Positions 1-6,753 of a stretch of 13,200 nucleotides of DNA are shown in pieces. The notes beneath the pieces are model-generated. The model was given only the letters and a program-made list of their open reading frames with translations. It had not been told where the DNA came from and searched no databases. The stretch covers positions 1 through 13,200 of the forward strand of contig JAUWBQ010000026.1 of assembly GCA_030601645.1 (NCBI GenBank), given 5' to 3'. The stretch's first letter is position 1, and every line of letters begins with the position of its first letter. The position numbers were made by a program, and so were the translations under genes. This stretch comes from Candidatus Bathyarchaeota archaeon. Its GTDB lineage: Archaea > Thermoproteota > Bathyarchaeia > TCS64.

Positions 1-501
1 AGCCCGCTTTGTGACGAGCTCCTCGGCGGTGTACTGGGCGGTAGCAGCCTTGAGGGACTCCTCGATGTTGGGCTTGATGACCCTGGAGACATAGTCCTTC
101 CTGAGGTCCCGGTAGATCTGGTTGACGGCGTTAGGATTGAGCCTGAAGTTCACGGCGACGGTGGTCGAGACCACCTGGAGGTCGTCGGTAGCCGCGGACT
201 CGGTGGACTCTGCCTTCTGTATCTGGACGTTCATAAACTCCACGGACTGGACGAAGGGTATGATGAAGCTCAACCCCTCGCCGAGTATCTTCTCCTCTGG
301 CTTACCCCAGGTCAGGAGGACCCCTCTGTAGCCGGCGGGGGTCCGCACGAAGGCCTGGGTGTATATGACCCCCCCTGCGATGATTATTATCACGAGCACC
401 GCGATGAGGCCCGAACGGCGCACAAAAAAATCCGAGACCTCGGGGCTGCGCCCGACCCCCCTGTCCCCCCTGAATGAAGAGTCTATTCCACTCATTCTCA
501 T
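1..501 (-). CDS. SPFH/prohibitin (band 7) family membrane protein, partial
   Basis: Only the first 167 codons are present; the gene runs off the left edge. An N-terminal cytoplasmic stretch is followed by one hydrophobic segment at about residues 31-50 (GLIAVLVIIIIAGGVIY), then the start of an SPFH domain: AGYRGVLLTWGKPEEK (56-71), the loop LGEGLSFIIPFVQSV (73-87), the strand with VQIQK, and the pattern VVSTTVAVNFRLNPNAVNQIY (roughly 110-130). This order is typical of prohibitin-like proteins that form oligomeric scaffolds on the membrane and often influence membrane protease activity; that role is family knowledge, not shown here. The start is the ATG at 501, with a second in-frame ATG at 495. 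A TATA-like GGTTTAAGTC at 526-535 places transcription initiation close to the start, so the mRNA is probably leaderless. The family is clear; the specific partner is unknown. Confidence 0.85.
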   Translation of the reverse strand, partial: MRMSGIDSSFRGDRGVGRSPEVSDFFVRRSGLIAVLVIIIIAGGVIYTQAFVRTPAGYRGVLLTWGKPEEKILGEGLSFIIPFVQSVEFMNVQIQKAESTESAATDDLQVVSTTVAVNFRLNPNAVNQIYRDLRKDYVSRVIKPNIEESLKAATAQYTAEELVTKRA

Positions 502-525
502 CGTCTTACATCAACGAGAGGGGTA

Positions 526-535
526 GACTTAAACC
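526..535 (-). promoter_or_regulatory. TATA-like promoter of the SPFH gene
   Basis: On the minus strand GGTTTAAGTC lies about 25-30 bases before the ATG at 501, the normal archaeal distance for a leaderless transcript. Assigned from sequence and spacing only. Confidence 0.45.
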
Positions 536-618
536 GTTCCCCTAAAATGCGACCACACACTCGTTGATAGACACCTAAAACTTGGTTGGGCTGGGAATTT
601 TTCCATAATGCGTGTCAA

Positions 619-816
619 CTATTCCTCGGATTCTGGGGGAGGCCAGCTATAGTATTCGAGCCTTTTCTCGATGATCCGCTCCAACACCTCCTTGAGCAAC
701 TTTCGAAGGGGGGTTGACCCTCCCTCGACGTCCTCTTCCAAGTCGTATAGGGAATCCAAGAACGCCACCTCTGGATAGATCGCACCTTCGCCGGGGATCT
801 CTCTTCCATCTCTCAC
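619..816 (-). CDS. small acidic hypothetical protein, 65 aa
   Basis: This short frame begins with GTG (no ATG is in frame before the upstream stop) and ends in TAG. Codon choice resembles real genes of the window (GAG, GTC, CTC, ATC, AAG rich), whereas the overlapping frame with an ATG at 809 encodes an improbable Ser/Arg/Trp-rich peptide. The product is acidic and has a likely amphipathic helix at about residues 36-56 (LRKLLKEVLERIIEKRLEYY), then a Pro-rich tail. No signal peptide, Cys pair or known motif is visible, and I do not recognise the family. It is divergent from the pyrI-pyrE gene, and an A/T-rich promoter region at about 858-878 could serve both. No good Shine-Dalgarno precedes the GTG. 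It could be a small regulator or simply uncharacterised. Confidence 0.45.
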   Translation of the reverse strand: MRDGREIPGEGAIYPEVAFLDSLYDLEEDVEGGSTPLRKLLKEVLERIIEKRLEYYSWPPPESEE

Positions 817-857
817 CGTCTGGCCTCTGATTGTTAGAGTTACTGCGCGTGTATTAC

Positions 858-878
858 GGTGTTTTTATCCTAAATATC
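858..878. promoter_or_regulatory. A/T-rich divergent promoter region
   Basis: The stretch contains TTTTTATCC on the + strand and ATATTTAGGATAAAAA on the - strand. It lies between the divergent 65-aa gene and the pyrI-pyrE fusion gene, so it can supply TATA elements both ways. For the fusion gene it would imply a leader of roughly 95 bases; a second A/T-rich tract (GGTTTTTCTATC, about 944-955) is closer to the start. Confidence 0.35.
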
Positions 879-988
879 ATGTTCCCCTCGCTCAGGAGAT
901 GAAGGGTTATGCCCCCACAATATTCACCTTCCCGGATCCAAGGCAAGGTTTTTCTATCTCAGGGTCAGGATTCAAGGGGAGATCAAAG

Positions 989-2215
989 ATGTCGGACAGG
1001 CAGCTTCTGGTCAGCAAGATCGAGAACGGGATAGTCATAGACCACATCCCGGCAGGAAAAGCGTTCCAAGTCCTGAGGCTGCTCAAGGTGGACCCGAAGG
1101 CGAGGGCCCTCATCGCCCAGAACGTGGAGAGCCGAAGCCATGGGGCAAAGGACCTCATCAAGATCGAGGGCTCCTACCTGACCAGCAAGGAGATCGACCT
1201 CATAGCCCTCGTCGCACCGTCGGCCACCCTCAACATAATCGAGGATTGGCAGGTGAAGGACAAGCGCCGGATACGGCTCCCCGAGAGGATCGAGGGCATC
1301 TTCAGTTGTCCCAACCCCCTCTGCCCCACCAACGCCGAGTACACGCCACCCCGGACCCGGTTCGACGTGGAGGCCGACGACGGAGTCGAGTCCATCAAGC
1401 TCCGGTGCACCTACTGTGATTCCCTCCTCTACTACGGTTCCATCCTCGACTACATCAACAGCGACGGCTTCAGTTTGGAGGGGGGCGGACTGGTCTCCAG
1501 GGAGAAGATCGAGCAGGTCTTCCTGGACATCCTCATGAAGAAGGGCGCTCTCCGGCTGCCGCCCAACCCGGATGAGCCATTCATATTGAAGAGCGGGAGG
1601 CCCTCTCCTTACTTCGTCAACCTGGGCGCCCTCACCGACGGAGAGTCCCTGGCGGCGGTGAAGTGGGCCTTCGCCAGCTACGTCGTCCTCCTCATGGAGC
1701 AGGGGTTGCTCAAGGATTTTGACTACGTCTTCGGCCCCAGTTACAAGGGCATCAGCCTCGCCACGTTGACCTGTGAGGGGCTCAAAGAACTCTACGGCAT
1801 GGACAAACGGTACATGTACGACCGGAAGGAGGAAAAAGACTACGGGGACCTCTCCGCGGACAAGGTCATCGTGGGCGCAGGCTACTTCGAACAGGGGCAG
1901 AGGATCCTGATCGTGGACGACACCATCACGACGGGCACCACGAAATTGGAGAGCATCGAGAAGCTGAAGCTGCTTGGGAAACATGAGGTCGTAGGATTTA
2001 TCATCGCCGTCGACAGGCAGGAGAAGATGGGGGACACGGATAACATAGAGGAGAAAGGAGCCGTCCAGTACATCGAGGAGGAGTTGGGACTGAAGGTGTT
2101 CTCCATCCAGAACATCCAGAAAATCTACGGCCTCATCAAGGACAGCCTGGACGAAGACCTGAGGCGCCTCTGGGTGGACTACTACAGCAAGTACGGCACG
2201 GAAAAGCTGGAATAA
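989..2215 (+). CDS. pyrI-pyrE: Fused aspartate carbamoyltransferase regulatory chain (PyrI) - orotate phosphoribosyltransferase (PyrE)
   Basis: The 408-residue protein joins two complete pyrimidine enzymes. Residues 1-155 are a PyrI chain: VSKIENGIVIDHIPAGKA (8-25) and KDLIKIE (54-60) form the nucleotide-effector domain, LPERIEG is at 97-103, and four zinc ligands C107, C112, C140, C143 follow the PyrI pattern CX4C...CX2C. After a short linker (about 155-170), residues 171-408 are an orotate phosphoribosyltransferase: orotate loop KSGRPSPYFVN (201-211), GPSYKGISLA (249-258), flexible catalytic loop DRKEEKDYGD (278-287) and PRPP-binding motif IVDDTITTGT (308-317), then DRQEKMG. PyrE makes OMP from orotate and PRPP; PyrI allosterically controls the ATCase catalytic chain PyrB, which is not in the window. 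I chose the ATG at 989, with GGGGAGAT 5-13 bases upstream, because PyrI proteins start here. An in-frame ATG at 899 would add 30 unmatched residues. The two halves are continuous, without stop or frameshift. Confidence 0.92.
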   Translation: MSDRQLLVSKIENGIVIDHIPAGKAFQVLRLLKVDPKARALIAQNVESRSHGAKDLIKIEGSYLTSKEIDLIALVAPSATLNIIEDWQVKDKRRIRLPERIEGIFSCPNPLCPTNAEYTPPRTRFDVEADDGVESIKLRCTYCDSLLYYGSILDYINSDGFSLEGGGLVSREKIEQVFLDILMKKGALRLPPNPDEPFILKSGRPSPYFVNLGALTDGESLAAVKWAFASYVVLLMEQGLLKDFDYVFGPSYKGISLATLTCEGLKELYGMDKRYMYDRKEEKDYGDLSADKVIVGAGYFEQGQRILIVDDTITTGTTKLESIEKLKLLGKHEVVGFIIAVDRQEKMGDTDNIEEKGAVQYIEEELGLKVFSIQNIQKIYGLIKDSLDEDLRRLWVDYYSKYGTEKLE

Positions 2216-2261
2216 GATAGCCCTGCAAAGCCAACGCTGAACCTGGATTTGAAAATTCAGG

Positions 2262-2270
2262 GTTTTTAAC
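2262..2270 (+). promoter_or_regulatory. TATA-like promoter of the disulfide oxidoreductase gene
   Basis: GTTTTTAAC lies in the centre of a short inverted repeat (GGGTTTTTAACCC, 2260-2272) and about 34 bases before the ATG at 2300, predicting a leader of only about 8 bases. The inverted repeat could also be an operator, but that is speculative. Confidence 0.5.
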
Positions 2271-2299
2271 CCGTCGTTCCCGAATCTCTATAGATCGTC

Positions 2300-3694
2300 A
2301 TGAAGCATTTTGACATCATGGTCATCGGCTCAGGCTCGGGGATGTCCATCGCAGACGCCGCCCTCAATCGGGGGATGAAAGTCGCCGTCGTCGAGGCAGG
2401 CCCCCTGGGCGGCACATGCCTGAACAGGGGCTGCATCCCGTCTAAAATGGTGATATACCCCGCAGACGTCATCAACACCATCCGGGAGGCCGGGAAGTTA
2501 GGCATCAAGGCCAGCATAAAGGAGATCGACTTCGCCCACATCATGGAGCGCAGCGCCAGGCTCGTGGAGGAGGACGTGAACCACATGGAGGCCGGGGTGA
2601 GGCCGGCCCCCGGCCTGACGATGTACCGCGACGTGGGGGAGTTCGTCTCCGACTACACCATGGAGGTCAGTGGAGAGACCATCGGGGCAGAGAACGTCTT
2701 CATAGTCTCAGGCGCCAGGCCCAGGATACCCCCCATCGAGGGGTTAGAGGAGGCGGGCTACCTAACAAGCAGGAACGTCTGGGAGATCAGGGAGCGCCCC
2801 GAGAGCATCCTAATCGTCGGGGGAGGCTTCGTGGCCGTCGAGTTCGCCCACTTCTTCTCCAGCGTCGGGAGCGAGGTCACCCTCCTCAGCAGGAGCCCCC
2901 GCCTCATCAAGGTCGCTGAGCCCGAGGTCTCGGAGCTCCTGGGCCGCGAGATGGGGAAGAGGATGGACATCCACTACGGCGTGGAGGCGGTCGAGGCCCG
3001 CAGGAAAGGCGGCCTGAAGGAGATCGCAACCGTCAGCAAGGCCACCGGTGAGAGAAGAAAATTCCGAGGGGAGGAGATATTGATCGCCGCAGGCCGCCGC
3101 TCCAACGCCGACCTGTTGAAGCCGGAGAATACAGGGGTCGAACTGGACGACAGGGGCTATGTAATCGTCAACGAGCACCTGGAGACGAGCAAGCCCAGGA
3201 TCTGGGCCTTCGGGGACGCCATCGGCAAGCACATGTTCAAGCACGTGGCCAACTACGAGGCCGGAGTCGCCTGGAACAACTTCGCCCACCAGCACAAGGA
3301 GGCCGTAGACTACTCCGCCGTCCCCTACGCCGTCTTCACCCACCCCCAGGTCGCCGGCGTCGGCATGACGGAGCAGCAGGCCCTCGACGCCGGGTACGAC
3401 GTCCTCATCGGCTCCTACGATCACAAGAACACTGCGAAGGGGGCGGCCATGGGAGTCGAAGAGGGCTTCGTGAAGGTCGTCATCGACGCTTCCACAAACA
3501 GGATCCTAGGGGGAAGCATCATCGGGCCCTACGCTGCGGTCATGATGCAGGAGATCATCAACGCGATGAACACCAAGGATGGCACGCCGGACTCCATCCA
3601 CCGCGCCATGTACATCCACCCCGCAGCCCCCGAGGTGGTCCAGAGGGCCCTCTTCAACCTTCGCAGAGCGGGGCACAGCCACGAGCACCACTAA
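2300..3694 (+). CDS. FAD-dependent pyridine nucleotide-disulfide oxidoreductase (dihydrolipoamide dehydrogenase / MerA-like)
   Basis: The 464-residue flavoprotein has the complete class I architecture. The FAD Rossmann motif is at 6-12 (IMVIGSGSG), the redox-active disulfide at C40/C45 (GGTCLNRGCIPSK), the NAD(P) motif at 171-180 (LIVGGGFVAV), the second FAD motif at 302-308 (WAFGDAI), and the dimerisation domain carries the catalytic dyad H440-E445 (HPAAPE). After the second nucleotide-binding strand the sequence is LLSRSPR (195-201), with Arg/Ser where NADH enzymes have an acidic residue; this resembles NADPH-using mercuric and glutathione reductases. MerA's C-terminal Cys pair and N-terminal metal-binding domain are absent, so mercuric reductase is unlikely. 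The protein ends in a His-rich tail (HSHEHH). The substrate cannot be named: lipoamide, a low-molecular-weight disulfide or another thiol carrier are possible. Its neighbours downstream are a peroxiredoxin and a nitroreductase, suggesting thiol redox or oxidative defence. Confidence 0.85.
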   Translation: MKHFDIMVIGSGSGMSIADAALNRGMKVAVVEAGPLGGTCLNRGCIPSKMVIYPADVINTIREAGKLGIKASIKEIDFAHIMERSARLVEEDVNHMEAGVRPAPGLTMYRDVGEFVSDYTMEVSGETIGAENVFIVSGARPRIPPIEGLEEAGYLTSRNVWEIRERPESILIVGGGFVAVEFAHFFSSVGSEVTLLSRSPRLIKVAEPEVSELLGREMGKRMDIHYGVEAVEARRKGGLKEIATVSKATGERRKFRGEEILIAAGRRSNADLLKPENTGVELDDRGYVIVNEHLETSKPRIWAFGDAIGKHMFKHVANYEAGVAWNNFAHQHKEAVDYSAVPYAVFTHPQVAGVGMTEQQALDAGYDVLIGSYDHKNTAKGAAMGVEEGFVKVVIDASTNRILGGSIIGPYAAVMMQEIINAMNTKDGTPDSIHRAMYIHPAAPEVVQRALFNLRRAGHSHEHH

Positions 3695-3732
3695 CCTCTC
3701 ACTCTCTCTCGCCCCCTTGGTTGAACGTCCGG

Positions 3733-3740
3733 TTTAAATA
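3733..3740 (+). promoter_or_regulatory. TATA box of the peroxiredoxin-nitroreductase unit
   Basis: TTTAAATA sits about 40 bases before the ATG at 3776, placing the transcription start near 3760. A strong Shine-Dalgarno GGAGGT at 3764-3769, seven bases before the ATG, confirms that start. Confidence 0.55.
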
Positions 3741-3775
3741 TCGTCGTCCGACTCCCTCCCCATGGAGGTTTCTGA

Positions 3776-4258
3776 ATGGTTGAACCGAGCGTTGGATCGG
3801 AAGCCCCGGCCTTCTGCCTCCCCAACCAGAACGGCGAGGAGATATGCCTCAGCGACATCAAAGGGAGATGGGGGGTCCTGTACTTCTACCCCAAGGACAA
3901 CACCAAAGGCTGCACCCTGGAGGCCCTCGACTTCACGCTGAACAAGGCCGAGTTCGAGGCCATGGGAGCCGTCGTCCTCAGCGTCAGCCCCGACTCGGTG
4001 GAGAGCCACCAGGGGTTCTGCCTGAAGCACGACCTCACCATCACCCTGCTGAGCGACCCCGATCACGGGGTCCTGGAGGAGTACGGCGTCTGGGATCTGA
4101 AGAAGATGTACGGCCGTGAGTTCCACGGCGTCGTCAGGAGCACATTCCTCATCGACCCGGAGGGGAAGATAGCCCACGAGTGGCGGAAGGTCAAGGTGGG
4201 TGGCCACGTCGACGCCGTGAAGGAGAAGCTCGCGGAGCTGAAGGGGAGCCGGGAGTAG
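3776..4258 (+). CDS. Peroxiredoxin, PrxQ/BCP subfamily
   Basis: This 160-residue thiol peroxidase reduces hydrogen peroxide and organic hydroperoxides in the cytoplasm. The peroxidatic cysteine is C46 in YPKDNTKGCTLEALDF (38-53), and the conserved Arg is in VVRSTFLID (119-127). The resolving Cys often found five residues after the peroxidatic one is Leu here (position 51). A cysteine at position 82 in SPDSVESHQGFCLKHDL (71-87) lies 36 residues after C46, the spacing of the alpha-3 type PrxQ enzymes such as that of Xylella (C47/C83). C14 and C24 are additional cysteines. GGAGGT seven bases upstream fixes the start. It is separated by only 7 bases from the nitroreductase gene and is presumably co-transcribed with it. 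The reductant may be a thioredoxin-like protein; the flanking disulfide oxidoreductase is a candidate upstream donor by context only. Confidence 0.9.
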   Translation: MVEPSVGSEAPAFCLPNQNGEEICLSDIKGRWGVLYFYPKDNTKGCTLEALDFTLNKAEFEAMGAVVLSVSPDSVESHQGFCLKHDLTITLLSDPDHGVLEEYGVWDLKKMYGREFHGVVRSTFLIDPEGKIAHEWRKVKVGGHVDAVKEKLAELKGSRE

Positions 4259-4265
4259 GGGGCCA

Positions 4266-4823
4266 ATGGAGGTCAGAGAGGCCATCGAGACGAGGAGGGC
4301 GTACAGATCCCTCGACCCCGCCACCATCACCGACGAGCTAATAAGGGACCTGGCGGCGAGCGCCCGCCTCGCCCCCTCCTGCTTCAACTACCAGCCTTGG
4401 AGGTTCGTGTTCGTAAGGGACCCCGAGGTCCTCGGGAAGATGCACGGCGCCCTAGCCAAGAACAACAGGTGGATCCAGAGGGCCTCGATGATCGTCGCCG
4501 TGTTCAGCAGGGAGGAGGACGACTGCAGCGTCCGGGGCCGGGTCTACCACCAGTTCGACACGGGGATGGCCACGGCCTTCCTCATCCTCAGGGCCACGGA
4601 GCTGGGCCTCGTCGCCCACCCGATAGCGGGATACAAGGAGAAGAAGGTTAAGAGGATACTTGGGATTCCTGAGGAGATGCAGGTCATCACCCTCGTGGCG
4701 GTGGGGAAGCACGCCGGGGTCCTCCACGACCTCCTCACGGATAGCCAGAAGGAACAGGAGAAGGAGAGGCCGCCGAGGCGTCCCTTCGAGGAGTTCGCCT
4801 ACGTCGACAGATACGGGGGATGA
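4266..4823 (+). CDS. Nitroreductase family FMN-dependent oxidoreductase
   Basis: The 185-residue protein has the FMN nitroreductase fold. It begins with the phosphate-binding pattern EAIETRRAYRSLD (5-17), then APSCFNYQPWRFVFV (36-50), the dimer-interface and flavin region RVYHQFDTGMATAFLILRA (92-110), GLVAHPIAGY (114-123) and the C-terminal GK element (VAVGKHA, 144-150). Members reduce nitro compounds, quinones or flavins with NAD(P)H, usually as homodimers; the natural substrate is often unknown and cannot be read here. It starts 7 bases after the peroxiredoxin stop, so the two form an operon. A hairpin with a T-run lies 22 bases downstream. A few relatives act as dehalogenases or in cofactor metabolism, so a specialised role is possible. 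Confidence 0.88.
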   Translation: MEVREAIETRRAYRSLDPATITDELIRDLAASARLAPSCFNYQPWRFVFVRDPEVLGKMHGALAKNNRWIQRASMIVAVFSREEDDCSVRGRVYHQFDTGMATAFLILRATELGLVAHPIAGYKEKKVKRILGIPEEMQVITLVAVGKHAGVLHDLLTDSQKEQEKERPPRRPFEEFAYVDRYGG

Positions 4824-4844
4824 CTGGGGCAGAAAAGGAAACGT

Positions 4845-4861
4845 AAAGGCCTCCTTTTTTT
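4845..4861 (+). terminator. Short hairpin with T-run after the nitroreductase gene
   Basis: AAAGG, loop CCT and CCTTT are followed by more T (seven consecutive T at 4855-4861). The position just after the stop codon and before a convergent gene fits a transcription terminator. Confidence 0.55.
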
Positions 4862-4906
4862 ATCTTGAGCTTCCTGATCCCTAATTCAACTAGTTTTTCA
4901 GGTGAA

Positions 4907-4914
4907 AGAAAAAA
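4907..4914 (-). terminator. T-rich terminator of the convergent 116-aa gene
   Basis: Read on the minus strand, a run of six T (+ strand AAAAAA) lies about 20 bases after the TAG of the gene at 4933-5283. T-tracts of this kind end archaeal transcripts. Confidence 0.35.
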
Positions 4915-4932
4915 TGAGGTGAATTTTCGGGT

Positions 4933-5283
4933 CTACTTCGTTGTTATTGTGTACTTGCATCCGAGGGGGGCCATGGCCTCGTCTATCTTCCCGATGAGAC
5001 CGTTCAGCTGGTCCATGTTGGGTTCGGTGAACCACTCGAAGAAGAAGTCGTGCTCTCCAAGGGACTCTCCGGACTTGCTGATTATGTTGCCGCAGCGTTC
5101 CACGGTTACCTCGCCTGCACCGCTGAGGTATTCCATGGTGCCCTCGATCGTGTCGAACGTAGCCGGATTCTGGGAGATGAGGGTGTCCATGATGCAGACC
5201 TCAGGCATGTCGATGGCGATCTTCTGAAGCTCCTTGATAGCCTTCAAAGTAGGAGGCCCGTAAATCTTGATCAAGCTCTTCAT
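4933..5283 (-). CDS. Conserved-looking hypothetical protein, 116 aa
   Basis: I do not recognise the family. The protein starts MKSLIKIYGPPTLKAIKELQ, has an acidic middle and ends KYTITTK. Three cysteines (C30, C64, C109) are dispersed, and HDFFFEWFTEP (78-88) is an aromatic cluster. There is no signal peptide or membrane segment, so it is probably a small soluble cytoplasmic protein of mixed alpha/beta structure. The ATG at 5283 is preferred over an in-frame TTG at 5298: it has a GAGG Shine-Dalgarno about 8 bases upstream and a TATA box (TTTATAAA, 5330-5337) giving a leader of about 25 bases. It ends in TAG. It lies downstream of trpS on the same strand but has its own promoter in an A/T-rich gap, so it is likely transcribed separately. 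Confidence 0.75.
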   Translation of the reverse strand: MKSLIKIYGPPTLKAIKELQKIAIDMPEVCIMDTLISQNPATFDTIEGTMEYLSGAGEVTVERCGNIISKSGESLGEHDFFFEWFTEPNMDQLNGLIGKIDEAMAPLGCKYTITTK

Positions 5284-5329
5284 TTCTATAAGCCTCAAGT
5301 AAACCTTGAAAAACCAAGATTATTAAACA

Positions 5330-5337
5330 TTTATAAA
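5330..5337 (-). promoter_or_regulatory. TATA box of the 116-aa hypothetical gene
   Basis: TTTATAAA is a near-consensus archaeal TATA box about 50 bases before the ATG at 5283, predicting initiation near 5308. It stands in an A/T-rich 190-base gap between this gene and trpS in which I see no other gene. Confidence 0.6.
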
Positions 5338-5473
5338 AGATATCAAAAAATAGGAAATTCCGACAATTTGAATAATTAATATAGATAAAATTAACCGCAT
5401 CACTTAATCTTCTCCTAAATAGAAAAGGTTCAATGGACCTTCGTGCGTAAAGTTAGAGAAAGGTGGTGGTTTA

Positions 5474-6598
5474 TTATTTCATGAGGAAGTCTTGGAGGTT
5501 GTCCTTGGCCTTCTCCCTCTTCTCCTGGAAGTCGACCAGGAACCGGCTGATGATCTTCGCCAATCGCGCCTTGCAGTCGCCGCAGACCAGGGCTCCCGAT
5601 CTGCAGTCGTTCTCCAGGTCGACGAGTCTGGCGTCGTCCTCCTCGAACAGGAAGTAGTAGTAGGCGTAGATGCTGCAGACTGTGGGGTCTCCCCCTTTCT
5701 CCCTCTGCTCCCGGACGGTGGGCTGCCCCCCTGTGAATGCCCCCATCACCTTCTTCTCTGCATCCTCGGGGGGTTCGACGGTGAAGATGGCCGTCTCCGG
5801 CATCGAGGATGACATCTTACCCCCCTTACCCAGGCCGGGAAGGAACTTGGCGTGGATCTGGGCCGGCTTGTAGTAGCCCATCTTCTCGGCGATGTCCCTG
5901 GTCATCCTCCAGTAGGGGTCCTGGTCGATGGCCGCGGGGATGAGGCAGGGGATGTTGGCGCCCTCCCTCTCGCTCTGGAGGAAGCATGTCATGGCCTGGA
6001 GGGCGGGGTACCAGATCATGCCTATGTTGTCGCTGTCCTTGAACCCGAACACGGCCTTCGCAGTGCTGTATGTGACCCGCTTCGACACCCTAAGGGCGAT
6101 CTTGTAGAGGTGGTGGATGTGCTCCGTGTCGCTGAATATGCGGGTCTTCTCCGCGTCCAGCCCGCAGGCGATGACGTCCAATGCGTTGTCATACGTGTAC
6201 CCAATAGTCTGCTCAAGGGTCAGGTGGTCCTCGAACACGAATTTTTCGTCGTCCGTCATCTGGAAGTAGAGGTCGGCGTCGAAGGCGTCCTGGAGGTACT
6301 TGCAGAAGAACCATGGAAGGAGGTGGCCCAGGTGGACGTGCCCAGATGGTCCGCGGCCCGTATATAGACCCACACGATTCCCCTTCTCGTGCTCGCCGAG
6401 CCACCAGTCCGTGTCCCTGTGACTCAGGTATATCCCGCGCCGGAGCTGCAGGTGCATAAATCCGGCCTGCCTGGCAATCCTATCCGCGATGCTGGAGGTC
6501 ATGGGCTGGACGCCGAACTGCTCTATGAGCTTGTCGTAGTCGACCTTCCCCTTGACCTCCCAGGGGGTCACCACCATCTCTTCTTCTTTTTCCGCCAT
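5474..6598 (-). CDS. trpS: Tryptophanyl-tRNA synthetase, archaeal/eukaryotic type
   Basis: This class I aminoacyl-tRNA synthetase charges tRNA-Trp in the cytoplasm. The 374-residue protein has the HIGH-type signature GRGPSGHVHLGH (81-92) and the KMSKS-type loop GKGGKMSSSMPETA (257-270). Diagnostic segments include YFQMTDDEKFVFED (111-124), IWYPALQAMTCFLQSE (195-210) and AAIDQDPYWRMTRDIA (222-237), which recognise tryptophan and tRNA in archaeal/eukaryotic TrpRS. The N-terminal extension is short and the C-terminal anticodon-binding helical part contains CGDCKARLAKII (339-350). Length is normal for archaea. The start is ATG at 6598 with GAGGTG about 12 bases upstream. Its 5' leader is long (about 165 bases from the predicted transcription start) and contains a mini-ORF and a hairpin, unusual for an archaeal gene and described separately. 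The gene ends in TAA. Confidence 0.95.
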   Translation of the reverse strand: MAEKEEEMVVTPWEVKGKVDYDKLIEQFGVQPMTSSIADRIARQAGFMHLQLRRGIYLSHRDTDWWLGEHEKGNRVGLYTGRGPSGHVHLGHLLPWFFCKYLQDAFDADLYFQMTDDEKFVFEDHLTLEQTIGYTYDNALDVIACGLDAEKTRIFSDTEHIHHLYKIALRVSKRVTYSTAKAVFGFKDSDNIGMIWYPALQAMTCFLQSEREGANIPCLIPAAIDQDPYWRMTRDIAEKMGYYKPAQIHAKFLPGLGKGGKMSSSMPETAIFTVEPPEDAEKKVMGAFTGGQPTVREQREKGGDPTVCSIYAYYYFLFEEDDARLVDLENDCRSGALVCGDCKARLAKIISRFLVDFQEKREKAKDNLQDFLMK

Positions 6599-6704
6599 TT
6601 CTCTCTACACCTCTTCTCTGAGAACGCGCCTTACCCCGTCTAGACCTGAAGATCGTATCTCGGGGAGGCAGCTCAGAACCTTTTCTTGACTGGCCCGGTT
6701 GTCT

Positions 6705-6720
6705 TCCTCCGTCAGGAGGA
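6705..6720 (-). promoter_or_regulatory. Hairpin in the trpS leader
   Basis: A perfect 6-bp stem TCCTCC/GGAGGA encloses the tetraloop TGAC (minus-strand reading). The TGA stop of the mini-ORF at 6712-6753 is in the loop. TCCTCC is also complementary to the AAGGAGG upstream of the mini-ORF, so two mutually exclusive pairings are possible. A regulatory role is inference. Confidence 0.4.
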
Positions 6721-6753
6721 CGCCGAATCCCAGTCCGAGTGATACACACTCAT
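6712..6753 (-). CDS. Possible 13-codon leader peptide upstream of trpS
   Basis: An ATG at 6753 opens a 13-codon frame (MSVYHSDWDSASS) ending in TGA. It contains one Trp codon (TGG at 6730-6732), which is suggestive upstream of a Trp-tRNA synthetase. A strong Shine-Dalgarno AAGGAGG lies at 6755-6761, but only one base before the ATG, which is too close; initiation at the in-frame GTG at 6747 would give a normal 7-base spacing. Translation is not proven. Alternatively the region is the remnant of a frameshifted small gene. Confidence 0.3.
   Translation of the reverse strand: MSVYHSDWDSASS

Noticed and set aside
899..988. N-terminal extension of the PyrI-PyrE gene from an ATG at 899
   Set aside because: The 30 extra residues match no PyrI, the ATG abuts CAGGAG with no spacer, and the ATG at 989 has a properly spaced GGGGAGAT.
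983..1984. Long open frame opposite pyrI-pyrE
   Set aside because: Same mirror effect; the + strand encodes two recognisable enzymes.
2300..3694. Mercuric reductase
   Set aside because: The C-terminal Cys pair and the N-terminal heavy-metal domain are absent, and no mer genes are nearby.
6480..6749. 89-codon minus frame running into trpS in another frame
   Set aside because: Arg/Gly/Pro-rich composition typical of a shadow frame, and it overlaps the start of trpS.
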